Assembly: GCA_004293905.1 (NCBI GenBank)
Contig: RDZE01000016.1
Location: 124,001 to 188,000 of the forward strand
Source: Cytophagales bacterium
Lineage (GTDB): Bacteria > Bacteroidota > Bacteroidia > Cytophagales > Microscillaceae
Reading direction: 5' to 3'
DNA: 64,000 nucleotides
In this document: positions 34,845 through 43,641 of the stretch, piece by piece
Position numbering within the stretch: the stretch's first letter is position 1
How the letters are laid out: every line of letters begins with the position of its first letter
The notes under the pieces: generated by a model
Seen by the model: only the letters and a program-made list of their open reading frames with translations
What the model was told of the DNA's origin: nothing
Database searches by the model: none
Position numbers and translations under genes: made by a program

Positions 34845-35966
34845 TTGTACGACATTGGCATCATCGGGGGTGGCTTGGCTGGTTTAGCCAATGCTATCCA
34901 AATGGCAAAAGCAGGCTTAAAAGTAATTCTATTTGAGCGACAACAATACCCTTTTCATAGAGTATGCGGTGAATATATTTCTATGGAAGCATTGCCTTTC
35001 TTACAAAACGAATTAGAAATAGACCCTTTCGAACACGGAGCTATACAACTCAGCGAATTTAGACTTACTTCGCCTGCGGGTAGGCAACTTATCGTACCAC
35101 TCGATTTAGGAGGCTTTGGCATCAGCCGCTATACACTCGACGAACTGCTTTACCAAAAAGCCACCGAAAAAGGAGTTACTATTTTGCAAAACACCATCAT
35201 CAGGCAAACCGAAAAACAAATTAACCACTGGCAACTTACTACACACCAAGAGCAAACATTCGAAGCCAAAACAGTAATTGCTGCCTATGGCAAAAGAACA
35301 CAATTAGACCAACTTTGGAAAAGAAGGTTTTTTCAGCAGAAATCGCCCTACATCGGCATCAAATACCATATCAAATATGCCTACCAACCCCTACATCAAA
35401 TAGCATTGCATAACTTTCAACAAGGATATTGTGGCATATCGCGTATAGAAGATGATAAATATTGTTTGTGTTATTTGACCACGAGAGAAAATCTAAGAAA
35501 ACACCAAAATATAGCCCAAATGGAAAAAGAAGTCTTAAGAAAAAACCCTTTTCTTGACCATATTTTTGACCATGCCGAGTGGCTTTACGATGCCCCTAAA
35601 GTAATCAATGAAGTTTCTTTCGCCCCTAAAAAACTCATAGAACAAGATGGAATATTGATGTGCGGCGACTCCGCAGGCATGATTGCTCCTTTGGCAGGCA
35701 ATGGTATGGCAATGGCGTTGCATAGTGCCAAAATTTTATCAAAATGCCTCATAGACTATCAAAAAGGCGATATAGACCAAAAAACAATGCACCAAAACTA
35801 CCAAAAAGAATGGAAAAAATACTTTGCTAACCGCTTACAAAGAGGTAGGCAACTCCAATCCTTTTTTGGCAGCACACTCCTAAGTGAATTATTAGTAATT
35901 ACCACTAAAAACCTCCCTTTTTTAGCCCAAAAACTCATCAAACAAACTCACGGCAATATTTTTTAA
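34845..35966 (+). CDS. FAD-dependent oxidoreductase (geranylgeranyl-reductase/PHBH-like)
   Basis: 373 aa if translation starts at TTG 34845, directly before the Rossmann motif YDIGIIGGGLAGLANAIQMA. An earlier in-frame ATG at 34740 would add 35 residues that overlap the glycosyltransferase and look non-coding. Second FAD motif CGDSAGMIAPLAGNGMAMALH (about 270-290). Related to geranylgeranyl reductases and PHBH-type monooxygenases. It sits 19 bases before the type III PKS gene, a pairing that suggests oxidation or reduction of a polyketide or lipid product. There is no clear ribosome-binding site. Confidence 0.83.
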   Translation: MYDIGIIGGGLAGLANAIQMAKAGLKVILFERQQYPFHRVCGEYISMEALPFLQNELEIDPFEHGAIQLSEFRLTSPAGRQLIVPLDLGGFGISRYTLDELLYQKATEKGVTILQNTIIRQTEKQINHWQLTTHQEQTFEAKTVIAAYGKRTQLDQLWKRRFFQQKSPYIGIKYHIKYAYQPLHQIALHNFQQGYCGISRIEDDKYCLCYLTTRENLRKHQNIAQMEKEVLRKNPFLDHIFDHAEWLYDAPKVINEVSFAPKKLIEQDGILMCGDSAGMIAPLAGNGMAMALHSAKILSKCLIDYQKGDIDQKTMHQNYQKEWKKYFANRLQRGRQLQSFFGSTLLSELLVITTKNLPFLAQKLIKQTHGNIF

Positions 35967-35985
35967 GTAACCCTTCTGCCCGATT

Positions 35986-37098
35986 ATGCATACAGTCATC
36001 AAAGCCATTGGTACGGCAACCCCTAATTATAAAATAAACCAAAAAAATATCTTAGAATCTCTCTTAGCAATACTAAACCTGCCCGAAGAAGCACAACGAA
36101 AAATGAAAGTACTTTTCAGGCATACAGGCATACAACACCGCTATTCTGTACTTGAGGACTATACGCAAAGCCAAAAACAGCTATTTTTTAGACCAAGCCC
36201 TACTGCTCCTTTTCCCTCTACTGCCGAACGTATGCAACGCTACCAAAAAGAGGCACTGCCATTGGTACTCAAAGCCATTGAAAATTTAGAAATCAGCACG
36301 GCACAACTCCAAACCACTACGCATTTGATAGTTGTGAGCTGTACGGGTATGTACGCGCCCGGCATTGATATCGAACTCATACAACAACTCCATCTAAACT
36401 CTACCATACAACGCACTGCCATTCAATTTATGGGTTGTTATGCTGCTTTTAATGCCCTAAAAATGGCAGATTATATTTGCAAAAGCGACCCACAAGCCAA
36501 AGTCTTAGTAGTAGGAGTGGAACTTTGCACCCTTCACTTACAAGCCGAACCCGAAGAAGATAATTTACTTTCAGCCGCCATCTTTGCCGACGGTGCTGCC
36601 GCCTTATGGTTAGAAAACAATTACAACGCCGCCGAAGAAGCTAAAAATAATAAAAAAGGAATACAACTCAAGCATTTTTATTGTGACTTAGTGCCTCAAG
36701 GGGCTACTGATATGAGTTGGCACATTCGCAACTATGGTTTCGATATGCGACTCAGTAGCTATGTGCCCGATTTATTAGGAGGAAAAATGCAAGAGTTACT
36801 CCAAAAATTGCAACAAATATGGCAAATCAACCTACAAAACATAGACCTATGGGCAATACACCCGGGAGGAAAACGCATTTTAGAAACCTTAGAAAAAGTA
36901 CTCACACTCACCCCCGAAAAAAACCAATACGCCTACAAAGTTTTAGCTGAATATGGCAATATGTCATCGGTAACGGTATTATTTGTTTTGAAAGAAATTT
37001 TCAAACAACTTACCCCCGCCGATAAAGGCAAAACAATGATGAGCATGGCTTTTGGTCCAGGTCTTACTTTAGAGAGTGCCCTTATGGAGATTGTCTAA
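35986..37098 (+). CDS. Type III polyketide synthase
   Basis: 370 aa, chalcone-synthase superfamily. The catalytic triad is visible: Cys151 (FMGCYAAFNAL), His292 (WAIHPGGKR) and Asn325 (EYGNMSSVTVLF). Homodimeric enzymes of this type extend an acyl-CoA starter with malonyl-CoA; bacterial members make alkylresorcinols, alkylpyrones or tetrahydroxynaphthalene. The starter is unknown. Neighbours are an FAD oxidoreductase, a glycosyltransferase and a thioesterase; the methyltransferase common in Bacteroidota PKS III clusters is not adjacent. The 3' end overlaps bioD tail to tail by 30 bases. Confidence 0.94.
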   Translation: MHTVIKAIGTATPNYKINQKNILESLLAILNLPEEAQRKMKVLFRHTGIQHRYSVLEDYTQSQKQLFFRPSPTAPFPSTAERMQRYQKEALPLVLKAIENLEISTAQLQTTTHLIVVSCTGMYAPGIDIELIQQLHLNSTIQRTAIQFMGCYAAFNALKMADYICKSDPQAKVLVVGVELCTLHLQAEPEEDNLLSAAIFADGAAALWLENNYNAAEEAKNNKKGIQLKHFYCDLVPQGATDMSWHIRNYGFDMRLSSYVPDLLGGKMQELLQKLQQIWQINLQNIDLWAIHPGGKRILETLEKVLTLTPEKNQYAYKVLAEYGNMSSVTVLFVLKEIFKQLTPADKGKTMMSMAFGPGLTLESALMEIV

Positions 37099-37710
37099 AT
37101 TCTGATTGAGTGCAGTGGCATAGTGTTTCACTAAAGAAGGCGTAAACTTATCATGTTCATCTATTTCAAGCAAACAAGGTAAATTGGTGTATTCTAATAT
37201 CACACTTTTTGAACTCTCTACCTTACTGCCATTAAAAACAATTCCTTTGATGGGAATATGATACTGACGCAGTATTTTAAAAGAAAGCAAGGTATGGTTG
37301 ATACTGCCCAAATAATAGCGCGAAACCAAAATCACCTCTTTTTGTAATTGTTTCACCAAATCAATATTTAGAAAATGACGCGTAATAGGCACCATCAGTC
37401 CACCCGCCAACTCTACAACCAAATTAGGATTATCAGTAGAGGGGGGCACTAATTGTGTAGGGTCTATGGTGATATTTTCAGCCTCAGCCGCCGCATGAGG
37501 CGAGGCAGGTAGTTGCAAACGATAGGCTTCAGGCAAAGTTTTACTCCTTGAATTACTCAACAAATACCTTACTTGGTCACTATCTGTATAATCTAACCCA
37601 CCCGATTGGATAGGCTTCCAATAATCGGCTTCGAGTGCTTCCGTAAAAATAGAGGCAACCATCGTTTTGCCAATTTCTGTTCCGATACCTGCTATGATAA
37701 ATTGTTGCAT
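37069..37710 (-). CDS. bioD: ATP-dependent dethiobiotin synthetase
   Basis: 213 aa. P-loop GTEIGKT (10-16), WKPIQSGG substrate segment (about 31-38), and VELAGGLMVPI (about 108-118). BioD closes the ureido ring of biotin. No other biosynthesis gene (bioA, B, F) is adjacent, although birA and accA, which use biotin, occur later in the window. Divergent from lptD. Confidence 0.93.
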   Translation of the reverse strand: MQQFIIAGIGTEIGKTMVASIFTEALEADYWKPIQSGGLDYTDSDQVRYLLSNSRSKTLPEAYRLQLPASPHAAAEAENITIDPTQLVPPSTDNPNLVVELAGGLMVPITRHFLNIDLVKQLQKEVILVSRYYLGSINHTLLSFKILRQYHIPIKGIVFNGSKVESSKSVILEYTNLPCLLEIDEHDKFTPSLVKHYATALNQNLDNLHKGTL

Positions 37711-37741
37711 GCTGTTTCGTTTTTTTTAATCAAAATATTAG

Positions 37742-37775
37742 CAAATATAATTAATCATACATCATTTTCCTCAAA
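37742..37775 (-). promoter_or_regulatory. Promoter-like element for bioD
   Basis: On the minus strand TTTG (37775-37772), 22 bases, then TATATTTG (37749-37742), 31 bases before the bioD start. Good match to the Bacteroidota -33/-7 consensus. Confidence 0.55.
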
Positions 37776-37801
37776 AGATATATGAAATAGCTATTTTTTA
37801 T

Positions 37802-37809
37802 TACTTTTG
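37802..37809 (+). promoter_or_regulatory. -7 box of lptD-like gene
   Basis: TACTTTTG matches TAnnTTTG exactly. It covers an in-frame TTG at 37807 that would otherwise look like a gene start, which pushes the real start downstream. No good -33 TTG was found. Confidence 0.45.
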
Positions 37810-37830
37810 CAACCTAAAACAGAAATAACA

Positions 37831-40503
37831 TTGAATTGCTTTTGGCTTAAACAATACGGAACTGTATTCTTAGGAAGTATTCTTTTACTAACTATTTGTA
37901 GCTCAAAAAGTTATGCGCAAAACCCTATCAATAATAAAATCACCGTAGTTACCGATACACTCCGCACCAATGATTCTGTGAGCAAAGACACCATCAAAAA
38001 AGAAAGAACCCTCAATACTACTGTCAAATATTCGGCACGCGACTCTATCAAGAGCAATCTGATAAAAAAAATGACTTACCTCTATGGCGATGCCGTAGTA
38101 GTATATGGCGATATTAACCTCTCGGCAGAAGAAATAGAAATAGATTGGAACAAAAACATAATCATTGCACGTGGGAAAATAGACTCTACGGGCAAACTTG
38201 TGGGCGTACCCATTTTCAAACAAGGCGAAGAGGAGTACGAAGCCCAAGAAATGACCTATAATTACAAAACCCAAAAAGGCATCATCATAGGGATTGTAAC
38301 TAAACAAGGTGAAGGATATTTAGGAGGAGATAGGGTGAAAAAAAATGCCGAGAACGAAATGTTCCTACGCAATGGTACTTATACCACCTGCGACCTCCGC
38401 GAGCCACACTTCCATATACAAGCCCGTAAAATAAAAATGATACCCGATAAAGCCATCGTAACAGGACCTTTCAATATGTACATTGGCAAAAATCCGACTC
38501 CCTTAGGGTTTTTATTCGGTATTTTCCCATTCACCGAAACGCGTACTTCAGGCATCATCGTACCCGTATATGGCGAAGCTCAAGACAGAGGTTTTTTCCT
38601 TAGAGAAGGAGGCTACTATTGGGCAGTGAATGACAAATTAGCCCTTACTTTTTTAGGCGAACTCTACACCAATGGGAGTTGGGGGCTTAACTTTTCAGCC
38701 AACTACATCAAAAGATACCAATACAGCGGTACAGCCGCCTTCCGATTTAACAACCGCATCGCAGGCGAAGACCGCGAAAGAACAGTTCAACAAGATTTTT
38801 GGTTCAATTGGACGCATACACCTGTTCCAAGAGGTACTTCTTCTTTTCAGGCAAGTGTGGCTATGGGCTCGCAAAACTTCAATGTGAATAACTCTTTCGA
38901 TACGCGCTCTTACCTTACCAATACTTTCAATTCAAGTGTTTCTTATACCAAATCTTTTCCCGGAACACCTTTTAACCTTACTGCCTCTGCCAACCAAGAT
39001 CAAAATACACGTACTGGAATTGCCAATGCCACCCTACCACAACTTTCAGTGGCAATGCAACGCATATTCCCTTTCAAACTATTAATCAAAAACAACCAAA
39101 AACTACCCGAATGGATACGACAAATTGGTATTTCTTACAACCTTAACTTTCAGAACCAACTTACCAATGCACCCACACGTTCAAGTTTTCCTTTCAAAAC
39201 CACACAAACAGTCGCTTCTGACACCTTAGATTTTTTCGAGGGATTTTCCAAAGTACTTGACAATGCCCAAATAGGTGCTTCGCATACCATACCCATTTCT
39301 ACCACACTCAAAATACTAAAACACTTTAGCCTCAATCCTTCCTTCTCTTACCAAGAATATTGGTATCCTTATCGCTTCGATTATACTTGGGACAATACCG
39401 CACAAGCCGTAAGGGTAGATACCATCAATAATTTCTCACGTGCATTCGTATTCTCTGCCAGTGCCAACCTCACCACCAGAATTTATGGTACTTTTCGACC
39501 GCGCAACAGCAAAACCATAGAAGGTATCAGGCATACTATGGTGCCAAGAATAGGCTTCACCTATACTCCCGATTTTTCAGAACCACAATATGATTTTTAT
39601 AAAAAAGTACAAACCGATACCGCAGGCAACGTGCAAAATGTATCACGGTTCTTAGGTTTTGCCGTAGGCGGACCGGGTGCAGGACGCTCTGGTAACATTA
39701 ATTTTGGAATAGATAATATCTTAGAAATGAAAATCAGACCACGCCAAGATACTGCACAACCCAAAAAAGTTTCGCTATTAGAAAACCTATCCATCACAGG
39801 AAATTATAACCTCTTTGCCGATTCGCTCAATTTCTCAAACCTTTCGCTCAATGCAAGAACACGTGTAGGTACTTTTTTAGACATCAACGCTGGAGCCACC
39901 TTAGACCCTTATGGTGTGATAAGGCGAAGTGCCGACAACCCCGCAGATGTTTTACGTGTTAATCGTTTCGCCATTGATTTAGGGCAAGGCATAGCACGAC
40001 CTACAGGGTTCAATCTTTCTGTGGGTGCTGTGCTCAATCCCAAATCATTCAATGACTTAGTCAAAAAGAAACGCGAAACCATCAATAATTCAGACGACCA
40101 ACGAATCAGAAATACACTCCAAAGCCCCGAAGACTACGTGGACTTTCAGATCCCATGGAGTTTAAGACTGAGTTATATTTATACTTGGAGCAGACAAGGC
40201 TTCGAAGTACCCGCCGAAACCCAAACCCTCAATTTCAATGGTGATGTAAGCCTTACTAAAACTTGGAAAATTGCCATTACTTCGGGCTACGATTTCAAAC
40301 TCCAAAATATTGCCTTCACCACCGTAGACATCATCAAAGACCTACACTGCTGGGAAATGCGCTTCAATTGGATACCCTTCGGACCCAGACAATCTTACAA
40401 CTTCGAAATCTACATCAAATCCTCCATTCTACGCGACCTTAAAATCAGCCGAAGAAGAAGCTGGTATGACCGCGCAGCTATTCAAAACGGAGGGTTAAGA
40501 TAA
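37831..40503 (+). CDS. lptD: LptD-like LPS-assembly outer-membrane protein
   Basis: 890 aa from TTG 37831. There is no ATG in frame before the conserved region, and the TTG at 37807 lies in the -7 box. Signal peptide (LGSILLLTICSSKSYA-QN). Residues about 75-190 form an OstA/LptA-like beta-taco domain (LYGDAVVVYGDINLSAEEIEID, IARGKIDSTG, GGDRVKKN). The rest is a large beta-barrel with FGIFPFTETRTSGIIVP and many aromatic strands. LptD places lipopolysaccharide in the outer leaflet with LptE. Divergent from bioD. Confidence 0.88.
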   Translation: MNCFWLKQYGTVFLGSILLLTICSSKSYAQNPINNKITVVTDTLRTNDSVSKDTIKKERTLNTTVKYSARDSIKSNLIKKMTYLYGDAVVVYGDINLSAEEIEIDWNKNIIIARGKIDSTGKLVGVPIFKQGEEEYEAQEMTYNYKTQKGIIIGIVTKQGEGYLGGDRVKKNAENEMFLRNGTYTTCDLREPHFHIQARKIKMIPDKAIVTGPFNMYIGKNPTPLGFLFGIFPFTETRTSGIIVPVYGEAQDRGFFLREGGYYWAVNDKLALTFLGELYTNGSWGLNFSANYIKRYQYSGTAAFRFNNRIAGEDRERTVQQDFWFNWTHTPVPRGTSSFQASVAMGSQNFNVNNSFDTRSYLTNTFNSSVSYTKSFPGTPFNLTASANQDQNTRTGIANATLPQLSVAMQRIFPFKLLIKNNQKLPEWIRQIGISYNLNFQNQLTNAPTRSSFPFKTTQTVASDTLDFFEGFSKVLDNAQIGASHTIPISTTLKILKHFSLNPSFSYQEYWYPYRFDYTWDNTAQAVRVDTINNFSRAFVFSASANLTTRIYGTFRPRNSKTIEGIRHTMVPRIGFTYTPDFSEPQYDFYKKVQTDTAGNVQNVSRFLGFAVGGPGAGRSGNINFGIDNILEMKIRPRQDTAQPKKVSLLENLSITGNYNLFADSLNFSNLSLNARTRVGTFLDINAGATLDPYGVIRRSADNPADVLRVNRFAIDLGQGIARPTGFNLSVGAVLNPKSFNDLVKKKRETINNSDDQRIRNTLQSPEDYVDFQIPWSLRLSYIYTWSRQGFEVPAETQTLNFNGDVSLTKTWKIAITSGYDFKLQNIAFTTVDIIKDLHCWEMRFNWIPFGPRQSYNFEIYIKSSILRDLKISRRRSWYDRAAIQNGGLR

Positions 40504-40544
40504 ACCAATTGCCCCCCAAAAGAGTTATCTTCTCAAAAAAAGAA

Positions 40545-41570
40545 ATGTACTCTTCCTCTCTATTAGACCAAAAACGTTTCATAGCCGACCTCGCTGCTGA
40601 CAATATCATTGCGCAGATGGCAGAAGAACAGATTTTATACCAATGGTTACCTGCTTTTAACCCCATCAACCCACTACCCAACGAACCCAAACCCAACTAT
40701 CTCAGTGCCTATTTTGAGCAAAACAATGAACTGCCCGCTTGGGCTGATGAACATAAAATACAACGCGCCACCCATTTTTTCCGACAAAATGCCCAAAATA
40801 TTCTCACTATCTTAGGTTTTTATTCCTTACCTTACTGTTATATGGCAGCCAACGGTGCAAAAGTATTGTATGCCTCCGAAAGAATTAGAAACAATACCAC
40901 CCAACGCCTACGCGAAACAGGCTTCTTCGTTTTAGAAGCCATGCAAGCAGACACAAAAAAACGAATAGAAACCTGCAAAAAAATCAGGCTTATGCATGCC
41001 GCTGCGCGCTTTTTTGTGCAACAAAAACAAGAATGGCAAACCGCTCAATGGGGAGTGCCTATCAACCAAGAAGACATGGCAGGCACAAACCTCAGCTTCT
41101 CGCTCATTGTTATAAGAGGGCTTAGAAAAATGGGCATCGCCACCACTGCCGATGATGCCAATGCCTATATCCACCATTGGAACGTCATCGGGCACTTTTT
41201 AGGCATAGACGAAGACCTTCTACCTACCAACACAACCGCTGCACACCAATTAGAGAAAAAAATCAGCCAAAGGCAATTCAAACCCTCCGAAGAAGGCATA
41301 TTACTGACAGAAGCCCTCTACCAATCACTCTGTCAACAATTACAAGTAAGAGGCTTAAACGCATCTTGGGTGAATGCCTATTTACACTTTTTTTTAGGTG
41401 AAAAAATCGCCTCACAACTTTCAATACCCCGAAGCAACCAACCTACCACACTACTCCTAAAATCTTTAAAAATGACCAATATCATACAACAAATTGCGGG
41501 TATAACAAACTCCCAAGAAAAATTCATTAAACAAGTAAAAAAGCAAATAGAAACAGAACATAAGAAATAA
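40545..41570 (+). CDS. DUF2236 / MpaB-like oxygenase-domain protein
   Basis: 341 aa from the ATG at 40545. Contains the helical DUF2236 core: PAWADEHKIQRATHFF, YSLPYCYMAANGAKVLYASERI, GFFVLEAM, KIRLMHAAARFFVQ (likely His metal or heme ligand) and the later IHHWNVIGHFLGID. The rubber oxygenase Lcp and the ER-bound MpaB share this domain and bind heme. No signal peptide, so the protein is cytoplasmic here. The substrate is unknown. It starts 42 bases after lptD and may share its transcript. Confidence 0.82.
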   Translation: MYSSSLLDQKRFIADLAADNIIAQMAEEQILYQWLPAFNPINPLPNEPKPNYLSAYFEQNNELPAWADEHKIQRATHFFRQNAQNILTILGFYSLPYCYMAANGAKVLYASERIRNNTTQRLRETGFFVLEAMQADTKKRIETCKKIRLMHAAARFFVQQKQEWQTAQWGVPINQEDMAGTNLSFSLIVIRGLRKMGIATTADDANAYIHHWNVIGHFLGIDEDLLPTNTTAAHQLEKKISQRQFKPSEEGILLTEALYQSLCQQLQVRGLNASWVNAYLHFFLGEKIASQLSIPRSNQPTTLLLKSLKMTNIIQQIAGITNSQEKFIKQVKKQIETEHKK

Positions 41571-41572
41571 AT

Positions 41573-41689
41573 ATGAAAGCAAAAATTTGGAAAAAAGGGT
41601 TACTTTCCCTACCTTTGAAAGTACTAATAAATATTATTATTCATTTATCCCCCCAAATACATTTGATAAAACCTCTACATATTGTTTAA
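41573..41689 (+). CDS. Possible 38-aa ORF (low confidence)
   Basis: An ATG two bases after the DUF2236 stop opens a 38-codon frame that starts MKAKIWKKGLLSLPLKVL and continues with Ile/Leu/His-rich residues. A positively charged N-terminus is followed by a hydrophobic stretch. It could be a tiny membrane peptide or chance. The frame lies between DUF2236 and porV, and the rest of the gap (to 41723) shows nothing clear. Confidence 0.2.
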   Translation: MKAKIWKKGLLSLPLKVLINIIIHLSPQIHLIKPLHIV

Positions 41690-41723
41690 ATCGCATATTT
41701 AGATTGCACAATTATCTTACATC

Positions 41724-43016
41724 ATGAATTTACCAATATTTAAGTGGTCTTCATTGCCTATTCATTTGAATATAGCAGCCATCATCCTATTGGCTCACCT
41801 ATCCTCTACCACTCTTCAAGCACAACCCCAATTTATGGTGCAAGATGTAGGCAATAGGAGTATCCAAACCTCAGCCTATTTTCTACTTATTTCACCCGAT
41901 GGACGTAGCAATGCCTTAGGCGATGTAGGGGCAGCGACCTCGCCCGATTTATTTTCGGCACACCATAACCCCGCCAAAATAGCTTTTCTCGATAAAAAAT
42001 GGGGAGTAGCTTATTCTCACACCCCTTGGATGCGCGACCTCACCCGCGAAATGTTTTTTTCTTACCTGACTGCCTACCATAAAATAGACAAATTACAAAC
42101 GATTGGAATAGACCTCAAATACTTCAATGCGGGTAATCTTGAAATAGCCGATGTGCAAGGAAACACAGTGTATATGCTCATGCCACGTGAATTTGCCCTC
42201 TCATTACAATACGCACGCAAACTCTCCAACACCTTTTCAGTAGCGATTGCCGCCCGTTATATCCAATCTAACTTAGCCCCCGATGTTTTTCTTACCAATC
42301 ATTACGACAATGGTAATGCTTATGCTGCCACAGTCGATTTGGCTTGTTACTATCAAAAAAACTTTGAAGTAGCAGGGCACACATGGTATTTCAACTCGGG
42401 TATGAACATCAGCAATGTAGGTACAAAAATGAAATATTCTCAAAATGGAAAAGAAGACTTTGTGCCTGCCAATCTAAGATTAGGGCTTGCATTGACAGGA
42501 CAAATAGACTTTTTCAATAAAATAACAATAGCCTTAGATGCTAACAAACTTCTTGTGCCCACACCCCCTATAGTAGACAATCAAGGGCAAATCATATTGG
42601 GCGTAAACCCCAATCAAGTAACCGTAATGAACAGTTTAGTAAGCTCATTCAATGATGCACCTGGCGGCTCAAAAGAAGAGTTACAAGAAATAATGATAGG
42701 AGTAGGGGTAGAGTATTGGTACAACGATATGTTTGCGGCGCGTTTGGGCTATTGTAGTGAAAATCCTAATAAGGGCAACCGCCGTTATATCTCTTTGGGA
42801 GTAGGCACTCGCTACGAATTCATCTCTTTAGATGTAGCCTATCTATTCTCTCAAAGCCCTAATAACCCATTAGCAGAAACAATGAAAGTAAGTCTTGGCA
42901 TACAATTTAACAAACCACTAAATCTCAAAGCCAAAAACCAAAACAACCACGAAGAAGAGCCAACCCAAGAAGAAACCATAGAAGAAGACGAAGAACTCAT
43001 TGAGGGCGAAAACTAA
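41724..43016 (+). CDS. porV: Type IX secretion system outer-membrane protein PorV
   Basis: 430 aa. Signal peptide (LAHLSSTTLQA-QP, about 1-33), then the PorV start VQDVGNRSIQTSAYFLLISP, DGRSNALGDVGAATSPD, HHNPAKIAFLD. A FadL-like barrel follows, with a Glu/Asn-rich C-terminal tail (about 400-430) that is unusual in length and acidity. PorV is the shuttle that brings T9SS cargo from the translocon to the PorU sortase. PorU is not adjacent. Confidence 0.92.
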   Translation: MNLPIFKWSSLPIHLNIAAIILLAHLSSTTLQAQPQFMVQDVGNRSIQTSAYFLLISPDGRSNALGDVGAATSPDLFSAHHNPAKIAFLDKKWGVAYSHTPWMRDLTREMFFSYLTAYHKIDKLQTIGIDLKYFNAGNLEIADVQGNTVYMLMPREFALSLQYARKLSNTFSVAIAARYIQSNLAPDVFLTNHYDNGNAYAATVDLACYYQKNFEVAGHTWYFNSGMNISNVGTKMKYSQNGKEDFVPANLRLGLALTGQIDFFNKITIALDANKLLVPTPPIVDNQGQIILGVNPNQVTVMNSLVSSFNDAPGGSKEELQEIMIGVGVEYWYNDMFAARLGYCSENPNKGNRRYISLGVGTRYEFISLDVAYLFSQSPNNPLAETMKVSLGIQFNKPLNLKAKNQNNHEEEPTQEETIEEDEELIEGEN

Positions 43017-43074
43017 AAAGTTATCTTAAAGTTATATATGCATAATTTTCTTTTCATAAAAAAAATCAATAATT

Positions 43075-43524
43075 ATGCAATTAACCACAGGCAGTAAAGC
43101 CCCCGAATTTGAAGCCCTCAATCAAAAAGGCGAAACCATAAGGAGTAAAGATTTATTGGGAAAAAAAGTAGTCCTTTATTTTTACCCCAAAGACGATACA
43201 AAAGCTTGTACTCAACAAGCTTGCGACCTCCGCGACAATCATACACAACTAACTACACAAGGCTACACCGTTATAGGAGTAAGCCCTGATGATGTAAAAT
43301 CACATCAAAAATTTATCAATAAATACGAACTCCCTTTTATGTTATTAGCCGATACCGACCATGCAATCGCTGAAAAATTTGGCGTGTGGCAAGAAAAATC
43401 TATGTATGGCAAAAAATACATGGGCATCGTCCGTACTACCTTCCTCATCAATGAAGAAGGAAACATTACTAATATCATCAGTAAGATAAAAACGGCTGAA
43501 CACAGCAAACAAATTCTTGCCTAA
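43075..43524 (+). CDS. bcp: Thiol peroxidase of the BCP/PrxQ type
   Basis: 149 aa. Peroxidatic Cys45 and likely resolving Cys50 in KDDTKACTQQACDLRDN, a typical atypical-2-Cys BCP layout. Also YFYPKDD (about 35-41) and FLINEEGNI near the C-terminus. BCP reduces peroxides with electrons from thioredoxin, and trx is in the window at 49.4 kb. A terminator-like hairpin follows. Confidence 0.94.
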   Translation: MQLTTGSKAPEFEALNQKGETIRSKDLLGKKVVLYFYPKDDTKACTQQACDLRDNHTQLTTQGYTVIGVSPDDVKSHQKFINKYELPFMLLADTDHAIAEKFGVWQEKSMYGKKYMGIVRTTFLINEEGNITNIISKIKTAEHSKQILA

Positions 43525-43532
43525 ACAGAATT

Positions 43533-43568
43533 AAAACTTCCACAAGACCCCAATCTTATGGAAGTTTT
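43533..43568 (+). terminator. Hairpin terminator after bcp
   Basis: 10-bp perfect stem AAAACTTCCA (43533-43542) with TGGAAGTTTT (43559-43568), 16-base loop. It covers the ATG at 43558, which is in frame with the next gene but is unlikely to be its start. Confidence 0.7.
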
Positions 43569-43641
43569 CTACCCCAAAAACAAACAAATTTTGCTAACTT
43601 GCGCTCAAAATCAACATCTAACTCTATTTTTTCTTACAATT

